Below, piece after piece: positions 25,671 to 34,132 of a DNA stretch of 64,000 nt; position 1 is the stretch's first letter, and each line of letters starts with the position of its first letter. The position numbers and the translations under genes are program-made. Source of the DNA: Alkalicella caledoniensis (GTDB lineage: Bacteria > Bacillota > Proteinivoracia > Proteinivoracales > Proteinivoracaceae); the NCBI RefSeq assembly GCF_014467015.1, contig NZ_CP058559.1:1178001-1242000 (forward strand), given 5' to 3'. The notes below the pieces were generated by a model. That model ran no database searches. It was given only the letters and a program-made list of their open reading frames with translations, and was not told the DNA's origin.

Positions 25671-26357
25671 CTATAGCGTCCTTAACATATTTAAAACTAT
25701 GTTTGCTGAGTTTTCAGCTGAGATTTTCTCAAATTTTTCATAACTCATAGTTGCTTCATTATCTGCATTATCTGAAATGCTTCTTATTATAACAAATGGT
25801 ACATCATTAATATTAGCTACATGGCCAATTGCAGCTCCTTCCATTTCTACACAATGTGGCGAGTATTCTTCTACTATTTTCTTTTTTAAATTGTCATCTG
25901 ATACAAAGCTTTCACCACTAACAATTCTCCCCAAATGATAGTTCAAATCGCTATTATTATTTAGCTTACAGGCATTTAACGCAAGTTCAATCAATTCTTT
26001 ATCTCCATCAAAAAATTCTTTATAAGGAAAGCATGATTTCATTTGAGCTTTTCTCACATCATGATATGTAACATTGTCCGAGATTATTACGTCACATATT
26101 TTCACATTGTTGTGTAATCCACCAGCTATTCCAGTATTTATAATACAATCTACTCCATATCTATCTATTAAAATTTGGGTACAGGATGCAGCATTTACCT
26201 TTCCAACTCCACAACATGTTAAGATTACTTGATTTCCCTCAATTTCTCCAATATAGTAATTAAAACCTGCTACTTTTTCATTATTACTTACATTCATTTT
26301 ATCTCTCAATAATTTTATTTCTAAATCCATTGCTCCCATAATTCCTATGATTTTCAT
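25671..26357 (-). CDS. mtnN: 5'-methylthioadenosine/S-adenosylhomocysteine nucleosidase
   Basis: 228 residues, full length. It has GIMGAMDLEIKLL at the start, GVGKVNAA, NTGIAGG, the Glu pair in CVEMEGAAIGHV and the catalytic Asp in RSISDNAD, all diagnostic of MTA/SAH nucleosidase. It removes adenine from MTA and SAH in the methyl and quorum-signal cycle. It follows an attC-like element on its 3' side. Chromosomal housekeeping function is possible, but its place in the array suggests a mobile copy. Confidence 0.93.
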   Translation of the reverse strand: MKIIGIMGAMDLEIKLLRDKMNVSNNEKVAGFNYYIGEIEGNQVILTCCGVGKVNAASCTQILIDRYGVDCIINTGIAGGLHNNVKICDVIISDNVTYHDVRKAQMKSCFPYKEFFDGDKELIELALNACKLNNNSDLNYHLGRIVSGESFVSDDNLKKKIVEEYSPHCVEMEGAAIGHVANINDVPFVIIRSISDNADNEATMSYEKFEKISAENSANIVLNMLRTL

Positions 26358-26507
26358 TTTCTCATCTCCTGTTCGAATTTGGATACACAGAGACTTGCCC
26401 CTCTTGATATAATCTCTTCTGAATAATCTTTTTCGAGATCTTTAACCAAATGAGTTGATAGATAACAGTCTTCTATTATTTAAACACAACATAAAACTAT
26501 CAGTTTT

Positions 26508-26957
26508 TTAATTTACAATAACATTAAATCCAAATTTAACCATTTCATTAGTCTCAAAGTTTGTAATCGCTAAAATTATAGTATAAGTTCCTAAATCATT
26601 AGGTAAAGTTAGTTTATTTCCATCCATCAATAAAATAAGTGGTTCATTATCTTTAAGAATTATTCTATTAATAGAATAATTCTTAAGTTTTTTATTAGTA
26701 TAGATCAATTCCAACTCAGTATTAGTTGCATCTATAGCTATCGTCTCTAGCTCAAAATTTAAAAAATTATGTTCATCTGTTTGTTGTCCATCTTCTATAT
26801 ATTTTTTATAAGCAGTTATTTCTTTATCAACGTTCCTTACTCTTAATTCTATATTCTTAAAATCATTTTGATACAATAAACCTTTATACACCACTCCTAA
26901 TATACCTACCACTAAAATCAAAGATAAAAAACTGATTAACAAAACTTTTTTTTTCAT
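26508..26957 (-). CDS. Hypothetical membrane-anchored protein
   Basis: 149 residues: an N-terminal anchor (VLLISFLSLILVVGILGVVY) and an external domain rich in beta strands, ending YTIILAITNFETNEMVKFGF. It resembles the fold of Ig-like proteins at 21888 but without sequence identity that I can see. Function unknown. Confidence 0.6.
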   Translation of the reverse strand: MKKKVLLISFLSLILVVGILGVVYKGLLYQNDFKNIELRVRNVDKEITAYKKYIEDGQQTDEHNFLNFELETIAIDATNTELELIYTNKKLKNYSINRIILKDNEPLILLMDGNKLTLPNDLGTYTIILAITNFETNEMVKFGFNVIVN

Positions 26958-26984
26958 ATTAGTTCTCTTCTCCTTATTTATAAA

Positions 26985-27225
26985 TTTTTTTATTCTTTAT
27001 CATTATCATTACGAAAAATATACTCCCCACTGTTACCTCTGCACATTACATGATAAAAAGCTCCTGGATATTCTATCCTAGGCTTTCTAGGCATAAGGAC
27101 CATCTCTGTTATTTCCGAATTATATGTTTAATAAATTATTCAACAACAAATCTAGATAACCTTCAAAACGGACAAAAAAAAGAAGTTTTTCCAAGAATGG
27201 AAAAACTTCAAGCCTGACCCCGAAG
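26985..27225 (-). pseudogene. N-terminal end of a REP-type Y1 transposase element (remnant)
   Basis: The stretch is nearly identical to 37840-38062, the start codon region and right end of the intact element, including the hairpin GAAGTTTTTCC/GGAAAAACTTC and CAAGCCTGACCCC. The rest of the gene is missing. It has replaced the left part of the attC-like element that precedes the gene at 27299. Confidence 0.8.
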
Positions 27226-27234
27226 ATTCCTGAA

Positions 27235-27304
27235 TCGACTTCTCCGAAATGCCTCTGTAGACCAAGGGGCCTTTAGGTCCCGTCGCGTGAATACGGTGTT
27301 ATCG
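27235..27304 (-). repeat. Partial attC-like element
   Basis: GGGGCCTTTAGGTCCC hairpin, GCGTGAATACGGTGTTATCGG right end. The left half was removed by the transposase remnant. GTTATCG is the outer R box also seen at 60369. Confidence 0.6.
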
Positions 27305-27823
27305 GATGTTGCCACTCTTCGAATAACTATCAGGTTGAAATGGTTTCAAGTTTTTATTGTCAGCTAATCTAATAAGTTTTTTGTTGTACAATTTTAATTT
27401 CTCTTCGAAACTAACCCGATTTCTTTCAAAATCTATTGTCCATTTGTACATCATCTTTAGCATTTTTATATCTGATTTATAATGACTCTTTTCAAAACCG
27501 AATTTTTGTTTTAGAAAACGTATAAAAATTCTTGACTTCCTTTTCCATAAGGGTGTATCAAGAAAAATGATTGTATCAGCCATATCAAATAAGCATCGGT
27601 AAGATTCTCTATCTGTTCCTTCAAATATCCATGATCCCCCGCTATCAATATTGTTAATTACCGCAATTTGTTCTTCTTGAGTTCGTTTATATCTTTCGTT
27701 TTCTGTTTGATGATAAACAATACAGTCAAGTTCAAACCATGGGATACCTAGTGTCTTTGATAATCTTTTGGCTAATGTTGTTTTACCACTTGCTACAATT
27801 CCAATTACTAATATTTTTTTCAT
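27299..27823 (-). CDS. P-loop kinase-like protein (adenylate kinase/FlaR type)
   Basis: 174 residues. Walker A is GIVASGKTTLAKRLSKTLG (7-25), followed by PWFELDCIVYH (binding of the acceptor) and DTIIFLDTPLWKRKSRIFIR, typical of the DNA topology modulation protein FlaR family of nucleoside-kinase-like proteins. Phosphoryl transfer to an unknown substrate is likely. The stop codon overlaps the R box of the following attC-like element, as expected in a compact cassette. Confidence 0.82.
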   Translation of the reverse strand: MKKILVIGIVASGKTTLAKRLSKTLGIPWFELDCIVYHQTENERYKRTQEEQIAVINNIDSGGSWIFEGTDRESYRCLFDMADTIIFLDTPLWKRKSRIFIRFLKQKFGFEKSHYKSDIKMLKMMYKWTIDFERNRVSFEEKLKLYNKKLIRLADNKNLKPFQPDSYSKSGNIR

Positions 27824-27863
27824 TTGAGGTTAATCCTCCTAATTAATGCACTTTGGGAATTTC

Positions 27864-28028
27864 CGATAACGTTCTCGTGTTTGCGACGTGGCGTCCCTTT
27901 GGGGCTGGCGCAAGATTTGCCTCTCCCTCATTACCGTTCCGAGCTGCAAGTATTATGACAGAGGACAAGTGGTGCGGCTTGCCCCATATCCTATCCATCC
28001 CGCCCCTTGCGCAAATATTGTGTTATCT
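27864..28028 (-). repeat. attC-like element, long form
   Basis: R boxes CGATAAC and GTTATCT; L boxes GTTTGCG and CGCAAAT, a third covarying type. The inner plan is the usual one: GTCCCTTTGGGGC hairpin, CAAGATTTGC...GCAAGTATTA and GTGGTGCGG. An IS3 element lies 35 bp beyond it. Confidence 0.85.
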
Positions 28029-28134
28029 GCTGTCCGTTAATACACGACCTTATATATCCCTATGTGTTAGGATAGTTGTCGTAAGAAATTGATGTATAAT
28101 AGAAAATACGACAATGAACCTAAGGAGAGAGAAT

Positions 28135-28629
28135 ATGCCTAGAACTAGCAAGTATAGTCAAGATTTTATAGATACAGTTTTAAAGAGGCTTGAGCCCCCT
28201 TCATCAGAGACAGTGAATGATTTATCAGAAGAGCTAGGGATACCAAGCTCAACTATCTATACATGGGTAAAAAGGAGCAATGGTAGTTTAAGAAAGCAAA
28301 AGCCCAAGGATAAGTGGACATCCAAAGATAAGTTTCATGTTGTTTTAGAGACAGCCACTCTATCGGAACTGCAACTAGCAGAGTATTGTAGGAGAAAAGG
28401 CCTTTATGTAGAGGAAGTTAAAGCCTGGAAAGATCAGTGTCTTAATGCTAATAATGAACCTGTGGAAGATACTAAAAAGATAAAGAATGAGCTTAAAGAG
28501 GAAAAACTAAAAGCTAAAGAGCTAGAAAAAGAACTTCGTATGAAAGAAAAGGCATTAGCTGAAACGGCTGCTTTACTGGTACTTAGAAAAAAGGCAAACG
28601 CGATTTGGGGGGACCCCGAGGAAGACTGA
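28135..28629 (+). CDS. IS3-family transposase OrfA
   Basis: About 164 residues: N-terminal helix-turn-helix (LSEELGIPSSTIYTWVKRSN), a second such region, and a C-terminal leucine-rich coiled coil (KNELKEEKLKAKELEKELRM). Start set at the ATG at 28135 with AAGGAGAG upstream; an in-frame ATG at 28114 lacks one. The 3' end overlaps OrfB by 25 bp, which suits programmed frameshifting to an OrfAB fusion. Confidence 0.88.
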   Translation: MPRTSKYSQDFIDTVLKRLEPPSSETVNDLSEELGIPSSTIYTWVKRSNGSLRKQKPKDKWTSKDKFHVVLETATLSELQLAEYCRRKGLYVEEVKAWKDQCLNANNEPVEDTKKIKNELKEEKLKAKELEKELRMKEKALAETAALLVLRKKANAIWGDPEED

Positions 28630-29693
28630 TCAGTGACTCAGATCGTGTAGACGCAGTAAAGCTGATCAAAGAGGCAGTAGATAGTGGTGCTAGATTAAGA
28701 CCAGCCTGTGCAGAATTGAATATAAGCGACCGGACATATCAGCGCTGGTCTAAGGGTAATGAAGTAAAAAAAGATCAACGTCCGTTGGCGCAAAGGCCTG
28801 TTCCCAAAAACAAGTTAAGCGATGAAGAACGCTCCATAATACTAGATACGCTAAATAGCCCAGAGTACGCTGACCTACCTCCCTCTCAGATTGTACCGAA
28901 GTTAGCTAACGAGGGTAAATACCTTGCTTCCGAATCGACAATTTACCGAATATTGAGAGAAGAAAAAATGAATGCACATAGATCTAAAACTAAAGAGCCT
29001 ATAAAAAAGGAAGCTCCTACACATATTGCGACAGCTCCAAATAAGGTATGGACATGGGACATAACCTGGTTGAATGCTTCTGTAAAAGGTGCTTACTTTA
29101 AGCTATATTTAATCTTGGATATGTTTAGTAGAATGATAGTGGCGTACGAAGTTTGGGAGTCAGAAAAAGCAGAATATGCAGAGCAACTAGTAAGAAAAGC
29201 AACCTTGTCACAAGGCATAGCTGGAAGACCCCTGGTCCTTCATTCTGATAACGGTAGCCCAATGAAAGCTGCTACATTTCAAGCAACCCTAGAAAAGCTT
29301 GGTATCCAAAGCTCATTTTCTAGACCTAGGGTAAGTAATGATAATCCGTACTCTGAATCACTTTTTAAAACGATGAAGTATGTTCCGAAGTACCCTACTA
29401 AAGGGTTTCATTCAATAGATGAAGCAAGGAAATGGGTAAGAAAATTTGTAAGTTGGTACAACAACGAGCATTTGCATAGTGGTATTAAGTTTATAACACC
29501 CTATCAGAGACATTACGGTCTCGATAAGGCAATAATGGCTAAACGTATCGAAGCTTATAAACTAGCTCAACGAAAGCATCCTGAAAGGTGGGCTAGACAT
29601 ATCAGAAATTGGGAGTTGCCAGAGTTTGTGGCATTAAATCCTATTAAGGATGAAGAAGCAGTGGAACTTATTAGTCAGGAAGAGCAAGTGTAA
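28605..29693 (+). CDS. IS3-family transposase OrfB (integrase core)
   Basis: 362 residues with the retroviral-type DDE core: WTWDITWLNASVKG (Asp), VLHSDNGSPM (Asp) and NPYSESLFKTMKYV (Glu), followed by VSWYNNEHLHSGI. HTH_21-like segment near residues 60-120. Intact and probably active with OrfA. Confidence 0.93.
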   Translation: MGGPRGRLISDSDRVDAVKLIKEAVDSGARLRPACAELNISDRTYQRWSKGNEVKKDQRPLAQRPVPKNKLSDEERSIILDTLNSPEYADLPPSQIVPKLANEGKYLASESTIYRILREEKMNAHRSKTKEPIKKEAPTHIATAPNKVWTWDITWLNASVKGAYFKLYLILDMFSRMIVAYEVWESEKAEYAEQLVRKATLSQGIAGRPLVLHSDNGSPMKAATFQATLEKLGIQSSFSRPRVSNDNPYSESLFKTMKYVPKYPTKGFHSIDEARKWVRKFVSWYNNEHLHSGIKFITPYQRHYGLDKAIMAKRIEAYKLAQRKHPERWARHIRNWELPEFVALNPIKDEEAVELISQEEQV

Positions 29694-29891
29694 TCACAAG
29701 ACTAGATTTGGCGAAGCGTATCATTTACTTGGAGAGGCCCACATGGTAGCCTGTTGAAAAGGCAGGACTTATTATTTATGGGCATGCCTTTAAGGACCTA
29801 TACCTTGTGGGCAGAGGCTCCATGTCAATGACAAATCGGGTCCAGAACTCATAATTATTTTTATTAAAATGCGACAACTTTATTGACAAAC

Positions 29892-30040
29892 ACCGATATC
29901 CACCAAACTTAAATTGTCTAATTCGCTAATAACGGAATTATAAGAAGTCACCAAGACTGGTTGATTTACTATCAGAGTCCAATGTAGAACATCCACCCTT
30001 CTCTCTCACTTCAACCTATCTTCTTGATTAAGTAAATAAC
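29892..30040. other. Short intergenic stretch after the IS3 element
   Basis: It holds only AT-rich sequence between the IS right end and the broken cassette gene. No element recognised. Confidence 0.3.
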
Positions 30041-30260
30041 CTATCTATTAATAATTTTTTTAATTATTTCAAGTTGATCTTCCGTTATTGTAAGACCTTT
30101 TTCTCTTTCAAAATCAGTATAAATAAATATTCTATTATTATCCAATATCCTCTTTACTTTCAAGTATCAATGGTGTAGATGGATTAGATGGGTGATGTAT
30201 TGTTATTTCCTTAGGATTATTATTGATAAATAGTCCTGCATGATTTTTGTAATTATTTTA
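30041..30260 (-). pseudogene. Frameshifted cassette gene
   Basis: Two frames join into one plausible protein: AGLFINNNPKEITIHHPSNP then LILESKEDI, a shift near 30145, then NNRIFIYTDFEREKGLTITE with DQLEIIKKIINR and a stop at 30041. The product is not recognised. Confidence 0.5.
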
Positions 30261-30600
30261 AATTTTTAAGCCCTCCAGGTAGCTCAAAGTACCCATCTTT
30301 ATTGGGCTCAAATTCAAAAACGTCTATTACAGAATCAATATTAAGTTCTCCATAAATATGAGGATAATCTCTTCCTTCATTATATAAATCTTCCCACTTA
30401 ATTTCTGAAATAACTCTATCTTCATCTATACACAAGAGAACTAATCCTTCAATACCCTTAAAATTATAATTAGCGACATCAACTATTTTTTCAATAGGAG
30501 AACAGTGAATAAAACCGTTCTTAGCTAAAGTATCTCCTTTATAGGTTCCTTTTTTTTTAGCTCTTTCCCAATCTTTTTTCTTTAGAGCATGTATAATCAT
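30253..30600 (-). CDS. DUF952 family protein
   Basis: 115 residues matching the DUF952 pattern: FIHCSPIEKIVDVANYNFKG near residue 32 (the FIHCS motif), VLLCIDEDRVISEIKWED and YPHIYGELNIDSVIDVFEFE. The family is small and cytoplasmic with a possible glutathione- or nucleotide-related fold; function not established. The nearest upstream element is the attC-like site at 30630. Confidence 0.88.
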   Translation of the reverse strand: MIIHALKKKDWERAKKKGTYKGDTLAKNGFIHCSPIEKIVDVANYNFKGIEGLVLLCIDEDRVISEIKWEDLYNEGRDYPHIYGELNIDSVIDVFEFEPNKDGYFELPGGLKNLK

Positions 30601-30629
30601 AATTTTCCTCCTTTTATGTACTAAATTTC

Positions 30630-30699
30630 ACCTAACGTTCCGTATTTGCGACGCAACAATCCGTCCGCTTTCATGATGTGTTGGAATATGCTGTTAGTT
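30630..30699 (-). repeat. attC-like element, short form (70 bp)
   Basis: R boxes ACCTAAC (30630-30636) and GTTAGTT (30693-30699) pair over CTAAC/GTTAG. L boxes TATTTGCGAC and GTTGGAATA pair with a bulge. It ends 18 bp after the stop of the broken gene at 30718. Confidence 0.75.
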
Positions 30700-30717
30700 G
30701 TCGTAGCTTGAAGTTAA

Positions 30718-30960
30718 CTATTGGATAACTGCGCGATTTCTACACTTCTTTCAATTATGTCTTTACTTAATTTGTTACCACTCAGAACTTCTCTCATTTC
30801 CAATACAATTAATTCTTCCATTGTGTTTAGTACTAAACTAAAACTTCCAATTCCAGTATACTCACTTTGCTTATATATTGACCTAAAAGTTTATTACACA
30901 ATGCTCCAAGATGATCGTCGTTGTACTATGGTTCTATACTGTTGTTTAAAATTCCACGAG
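30718..30960 (-). pseudogene. Frameshifted cassette gene
   Basis: The N-terminal part reads LGALCNKLLGQYISKVSILE in one frame and the C-terminal part TGIGSFSLVLNTMEELIVLE with MREVLSGNKLSKDIIERSVE in another, ending at 30718. One frameshift near 30860 separates them. The helical product is not recognised; the tail resembles short Spo0E-like helical-hairpin proteins only loosely. Confidence 0.5.
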
Positions 30961-31054
30961 TAAAAAGAAAAAGGTTGCGCAACATGAAAGCTTCATAGAG
31001 TGAGAATTTAGCCCACAACTCTGAATCAGTAAATGGTTTCAACTCAACAGTTCA

Positions 31055-31282
31055 TTGGCTGCAATATCAAATAACAATGAGTTTTTCTCACAAAGGCAAG
31101 TTGAATCTATCGAGGAACTGTGGAAAATTATATTGAGAATTCGTAAGTTTTCAGCACCAATGAGTTTAGTATATGGCATTTTGAAACCCGATGAATACCT
31201 TGGATTTGTCTTCTCAGAGAAGTTTGATATATCTGATATAAACGAGTCGGAATTAAATAAATTAACATTGGAAATAGGCTAA
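31055..31282 (+). pseudogene. Plus-strand gene fragment
   Basis: SNNNEFFSQRQVESIEELWK and 50 more residues read as real coding sequence (C-terminus KFDISDINESELNKLTLEIG), but no ribosome binding site or start context is present and its direction is opposite to the other cassette genes. Treated as an unrecognised fragment. Confidence 0.35.
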
Positions 31283-31324
31283 TTACTATATAAGACATAG
31301 AGAGGCAAAGAGAGAAAACATATT

Positions 31325-31407
31325 TTAAGCTTGTGACAGAGGCCATGTAGTGTGGCAAGCCCTAGAGCCTGTCCACACCGCACTCTTGTGGGAATGGCTT
31401 GTTATGC
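31325..31407 (-). repeat. Right half of a long attC-like element
   Basis: AGCTTGTGACAGAGG, GTAGTGTGGCAAGCCC, GTCCACACCGCAC and GGGAATGGCTTGTTATGC match the right half of the elements at 33053 and 33975. The left half is missing. Confidence 0.7.
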
Positions 31408-31420
31408 GTAGTTGACTTAG

Positions 31421-31513
31421 CTATAACCCATGGTTTTTGAGAAACTCTTTTGCTTTTTTCATAGTTTTAGGACTAATACTATTAGATTGAGATATTACAA
31501 ATTCCTCAATCAT
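31421..31513 (-). pseudogene. Short or truncated cassette gene (30 codons)
   Basis: MIEEFVISQSNSISPKTMKK then AKEFLKNHGL and a stop 14 bp before the R box of the partial element at 31325. It may be the C-terminus of a longer gene, since the frame stays open a little upstream. Not recognised. Confidence 0.35.
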
Positions 31514-31700
31514 GCTCTTATGCTTTGTTGTGATAAATTTAAAAAAGATTATTAAATACAAAAGTGAATATATAGAAAATGTTGTTCAATTACTATTAGA
31601 AGTAGATAACAGATGTAATTACCTAGAAAAACAAAAAGAATTATTAAAGAGCGATATTATTGAAGTTTTAGGTGAAGCATATGAACATTCTCTTATATAA
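31512..31700 (+). CDS. Doubtful small plus-strand ORF
   Basis: 62 codons with a helical product (VVQLLLEVDNRCNYLEKQKE). No good ribosome binding site is seen and it overlaps the minus-strand fragment. Could be a gene scrap. Confidence 0.2.
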   Translation: MLLCFVVINLKKIIKYKSEYIENVVQLLLEVDNRCNYLEKQKELLKSDIIEVLGEAYEHSLI

Positions 31701-31717
31701 TTGAAATCTAGAAAGCA

Positions 31718-32920
31718 TTAGAATTCTTTTGTTCTAGTTGCTCTAGGAAGTAAAACAAATCCGTCAAATTGTTCCTTAGGTATGATATTTAGCATAGTGT
31801 AGTGATAGTTTATATAGATTGCTTTCTCAAGAAATAATACATCATCTAGAGATAAAAAAGCTCTACGTTCTTCTGCTAGATCTTTCATAATCCTAAGCAA
31901 TTCATCTCTTCTGCCACTCCTAGTAATATCAATTGTTTTGTATTCAGTATCTCCCCATTTAATTTCTCCTTTTGCTGGCACCACCACTAGGGAGTAGCTT
32001 TTTTTATTTGTGTAAGGACTTTGATGTTTAAGGTACTCTCCTAGCCATTTGTTTTCTGTGCCTAAAAAGTGGCTATTTTGGGCATGATAAAAGCCAACAT
32101 TAATAATAGTCCCATTATTATTTTTCTTTAAGTATCCATCTACCATATTTTTTATAAAATCCTCTCTGAGCTGGCTGCGCAACTGTACATTTCCCTCTTC
32201 TAATGGTTTTCTACATACAATACTCTGTATCTCAATCTCAACAATATCTAAAATCCTGTGGTAGTATCTCTCACCCCAGACTTCAGTTAGATTAGCTTCT
32301 TCAGCTATTAGATTTTGATAAAATTCTTCTACATGTTTATAAAATGCTTTATTATCTTCTATGATGCCTTTGTTGTCATCAAAGACAGATAAAAATTCTT
32401 CTACTGGCTCTTTGTATTCAATCAATCCAATTTCCAGCATTGTCCTCAAAGAGACTCCCATAAAGATTGGGCTGTGGTTAATATCTATAGCCCTTACTCT
32501 TATTCGCTCCTCCTCAGGAACCCTTTGGTTAAAATCTCTAATTCGTGAAATATCCGCCTGAGGAAGACTTTGAAAATAAGCAGGCAATTGGTCTAGTACT
32601 CCCCAGGTGTAATCCTCTAAAATCCAGCCTAATGAATGAGACATTTCTAGAAGCAGTTGATCAAATTGATTATAGTTATTTAAATCCAACATTAGATCTG
32701 TCACAAAATCCTTATGCTCCTGTATCCCATGATACTCCCCTACTACTACTGCTTTTTTATCCTTTAGCCTTTCGATTAATTCGGTTGGGATAACTGTCTC
32801 ATCAAATACAACAACATGACTTTCAATGCTGTTTTTTAATGAGTTGTCACAGGCAGTCAACAAGAATATTAGTGAAGTAACAATTAATATACATATCTTT
32901 TTACTTATTTCTCTATTCAT
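31718..32920 (-). CDS. Lipoprotein of the erythromycin-esterase/ChaN-like superfamily
   Basis: 400 residues. A lipoprotein signal (KKICILIVTSLIFLLTACDN, lipidated Cys near 24) puts it on the outer face of the membrane. AVVVGEYHGIQEHKDF contains the GE-H motif that starts catalytic domains of the erythromycin-esterase/ChaN/TraB-like group; LLLEMSHSLGW and YHAQNSHF supply further conserved acids and histidines. Substrate unknown, a hydrolase is likely. No attC-like element follows its stop directly. Confidence 0.65.
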   Translation of the reverse strand: MNREISKKICILIVTSLIFLLTACDNSLKNSIESHVVVFDETVIPTELIERLKDKKAVVVGEYHGIQEHKDFVTDLMLDLNNYNQFDQLLLEMSHSLGWILEDYTWGVLDQLPAYFQSLPQADISRIRDFNQRVPEEERIRVRAIDINHSPIFMGVSLRTMLEIGLIEYKEPVEEFLSVFDDNKGIIEDNKAFYKHVEEFYQNLIAEEANLTEVWGERYYHRILDIVEIEIQSIVCRKPLEEGNVQLRSQLREDFIKNMVDGYLKKNNNGTIINVGFYHAQNSHFLGTENKWLGEYLKHQSPYTNKKSYSLVVVPAKGEIKWGDTEYKTIDITRSGRRDELLRIMKDLAEERRAFLSLDDVLFLEKAIYINYHYTMLNIIPKEQFDGFVLLPRATRTKEF

Positions 32921-33052
32921 CTATTTAACCCCCTTCAAGTTTTATCAATGGCAAAATTATTTTACGTAGTCTATCAAATATTAATTAACGAGATTTTCCC
33001 GGTGTTCTTTTGCCAATTGAAGCAGGACTCACATCCTATGGGTGTGGTTTTG

Positions 33053-33218
33053 GAGAACGTCCGGCCATTCACAACGTGGCCGTCCCTTTAGGGCTGGCGC
33101 AAGACTTGCCCATCCCAACTACACCAATCCAACTGCAAGTCTTGTGACAGAGGGCATGTGGTGCGGCTAGCCCCAGAGCCTGTCCACACCGCACCCTTGT
33201 GGGAATGGCTTGTTATAT
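33053..33218 (-). repeat. attC-like element, long form
   Basis: L boxes GGCCATTCACA and TGTGGGAATGGC pair with one bulge; the right R box is GTTATAT. The left R box is weaker (GAGAAC). Inside are GGCCGTCCCTTTAGGGCTGG, CAAGACTTGC...GCAAGTCTTG and GTGCGG...CCGCAC hairpins. It follows the HAD gene stop by 24 bp. Confidence 0.85.
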
Positions 33219-33241
33219 GTTGTTATTACTGCTACTAAGTA

Positions 33242-33880
33242 TTACCCGAGTATATGTTTCATAATATCAACTAAATCATTAGTTCTTATATAAACATCAG
33301 CAATTCCTAGTAATTTGCTTGAGTAATTAATTGCTATTGATTTTCCACTTTCCTTAAATATTTTTATATCAGATGCACTATCTCCTACTGAAACAACTTT
33401 TTCTAATGATATATCATGTTCTTTACAAAATGATTTTAAGCTGTTTAATTTTCCCCTATCTCCTAGATGTTTTAATATTCTGCCAGTAAATCTTCCATTT
33501 TCAACTTCATATACACTTCCATAGATTTTATCGAATTTAAACATCTTTTGTATAACTTCTGCAACTTGTACTGGTCCAGCCGTCACTAGGATTACGAAAA
33601 TACCGCTGCTTTTTAATTCATTTATTACTTTTTCAATGTTATTAATCAGTTTAATATATCTTTCAAACTCTTGCTCTACTCTCTTTACTTCTAATGCAGT
33701 AAATAATTTAGATTTTATGTAATCTGCTTCTATCCAAGAAATTTCACCTTGGTCTTCTCTGTTTTCTACATCTCTAACTTCATCTATTTTTCCGCTTAAC
33801 AAACAAAGATACTCTACAGAATTAGTATTAGTAATCAGTGTTCCATCCATATCAAAACAAACTACTTTAACCTTATCCAA
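33242..33880 (-). CDS. HAD-superfamily phosphatase (SerB-like, IB type)
   Basis: 212 residues. Motif I VVCFDMDGTLI (Asp 10 nucleophile, Asp 12), motif II VILVTAGPVQ, motif III Lys (RGKLNSL) and motif IV VVSVGDSASDIKIF. A helical cap of about 60 residues sits between motifs I and II, as in phosphoserine phosphatase-like enzymes. It hydrolyses a small phosphate ester; substrate unknown. One-gene cassette between elements 33053 and 33975. Confidence 0.9.
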   Translation of the reverse strand: MDKVKVVCFDMDGTLITNTNSVEYLCLLSGKIDEVRDVENREDQGEISWIEADYIKSKLFTALEVKRVEQEFERYIKLINNIEKVINELKSSGIFVILVTAGPVQVAEVIQKMFKFDKIYGSVYEVENGRFTGRILKHLGDRGKLNSLKSFCKEHDISLEKVVSVGDSASDIKIFKESGKSIAINYSSKLLGIADVYIRTNDLVDIMKHILG

Positions 33881-33974
33881 TCCATATCTCTCCCTATAAG
33901 AAAATCACTTTTTAAATTAGAATTCTCTGAAGTTTATATCGACCCCATAGTCCTGCCCCGATAGTGATAATGTC

Positions 33975-34118
33975 ATCTAACGCCCCAGCCATTTCCAACG
34001 TGGCCGTCCCTTTAGGGCTGGCCTTCATACATTACCATCCCAAGCTGCAAGTCTTGTGACAGAGGGCATGTGGTGCGGCCTACCAACACCGCACTCTTGT
34101 GGGAATGGCTTGTTATAC
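33975..34118 (-). repeat. attC-like element, long form (best example)
   Basis: R boxes ATCTAAC (33975-33981) and GTTATAC (34112-34118); on the minus strand the 3' box is GTTAGAT, an exact GTTRRRY. L boxes GCCATTTCC and GGGAATGGC pair, with an unpaired spacer (GCCCCA against TT) between R and L. It lies 14 bp after the stop of the metallo-beta-lactamase-fold gene. Confidence 0.9.
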
Positions 34119-34132
34119 GATGGTTTAATTCG

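Larger units (their letters stand above)
28063..29891 (+). mobile_element. IS3-family insertion sequence
   Basis: Two overlapping transposase frames lie between imperfect inverted ends (TGTGTTAGGATAGTTGTCG at 28063 and its partner, reading TGTTTGTCAATAAAGTTGTC on the minus strand, at 29891). It has inserted into the cassette array between an attC-like element and a broken gene. Ends are approximate and no clear target duplication was found. Confidence 0.8.

Noticed and set aside
25671-26357. mtnN as part of the methionine regulon
   Set aside because: It has no sigma-54 promoter or operator palindrome and is separated by several cassettes.
33053-33218. Rho-independent terminators as the whole explanation of the repeats
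   Set aside because: There is no U tract at the ends, R and L boxes covary with conserved spacing, and several genes have separate ordinary terminators.
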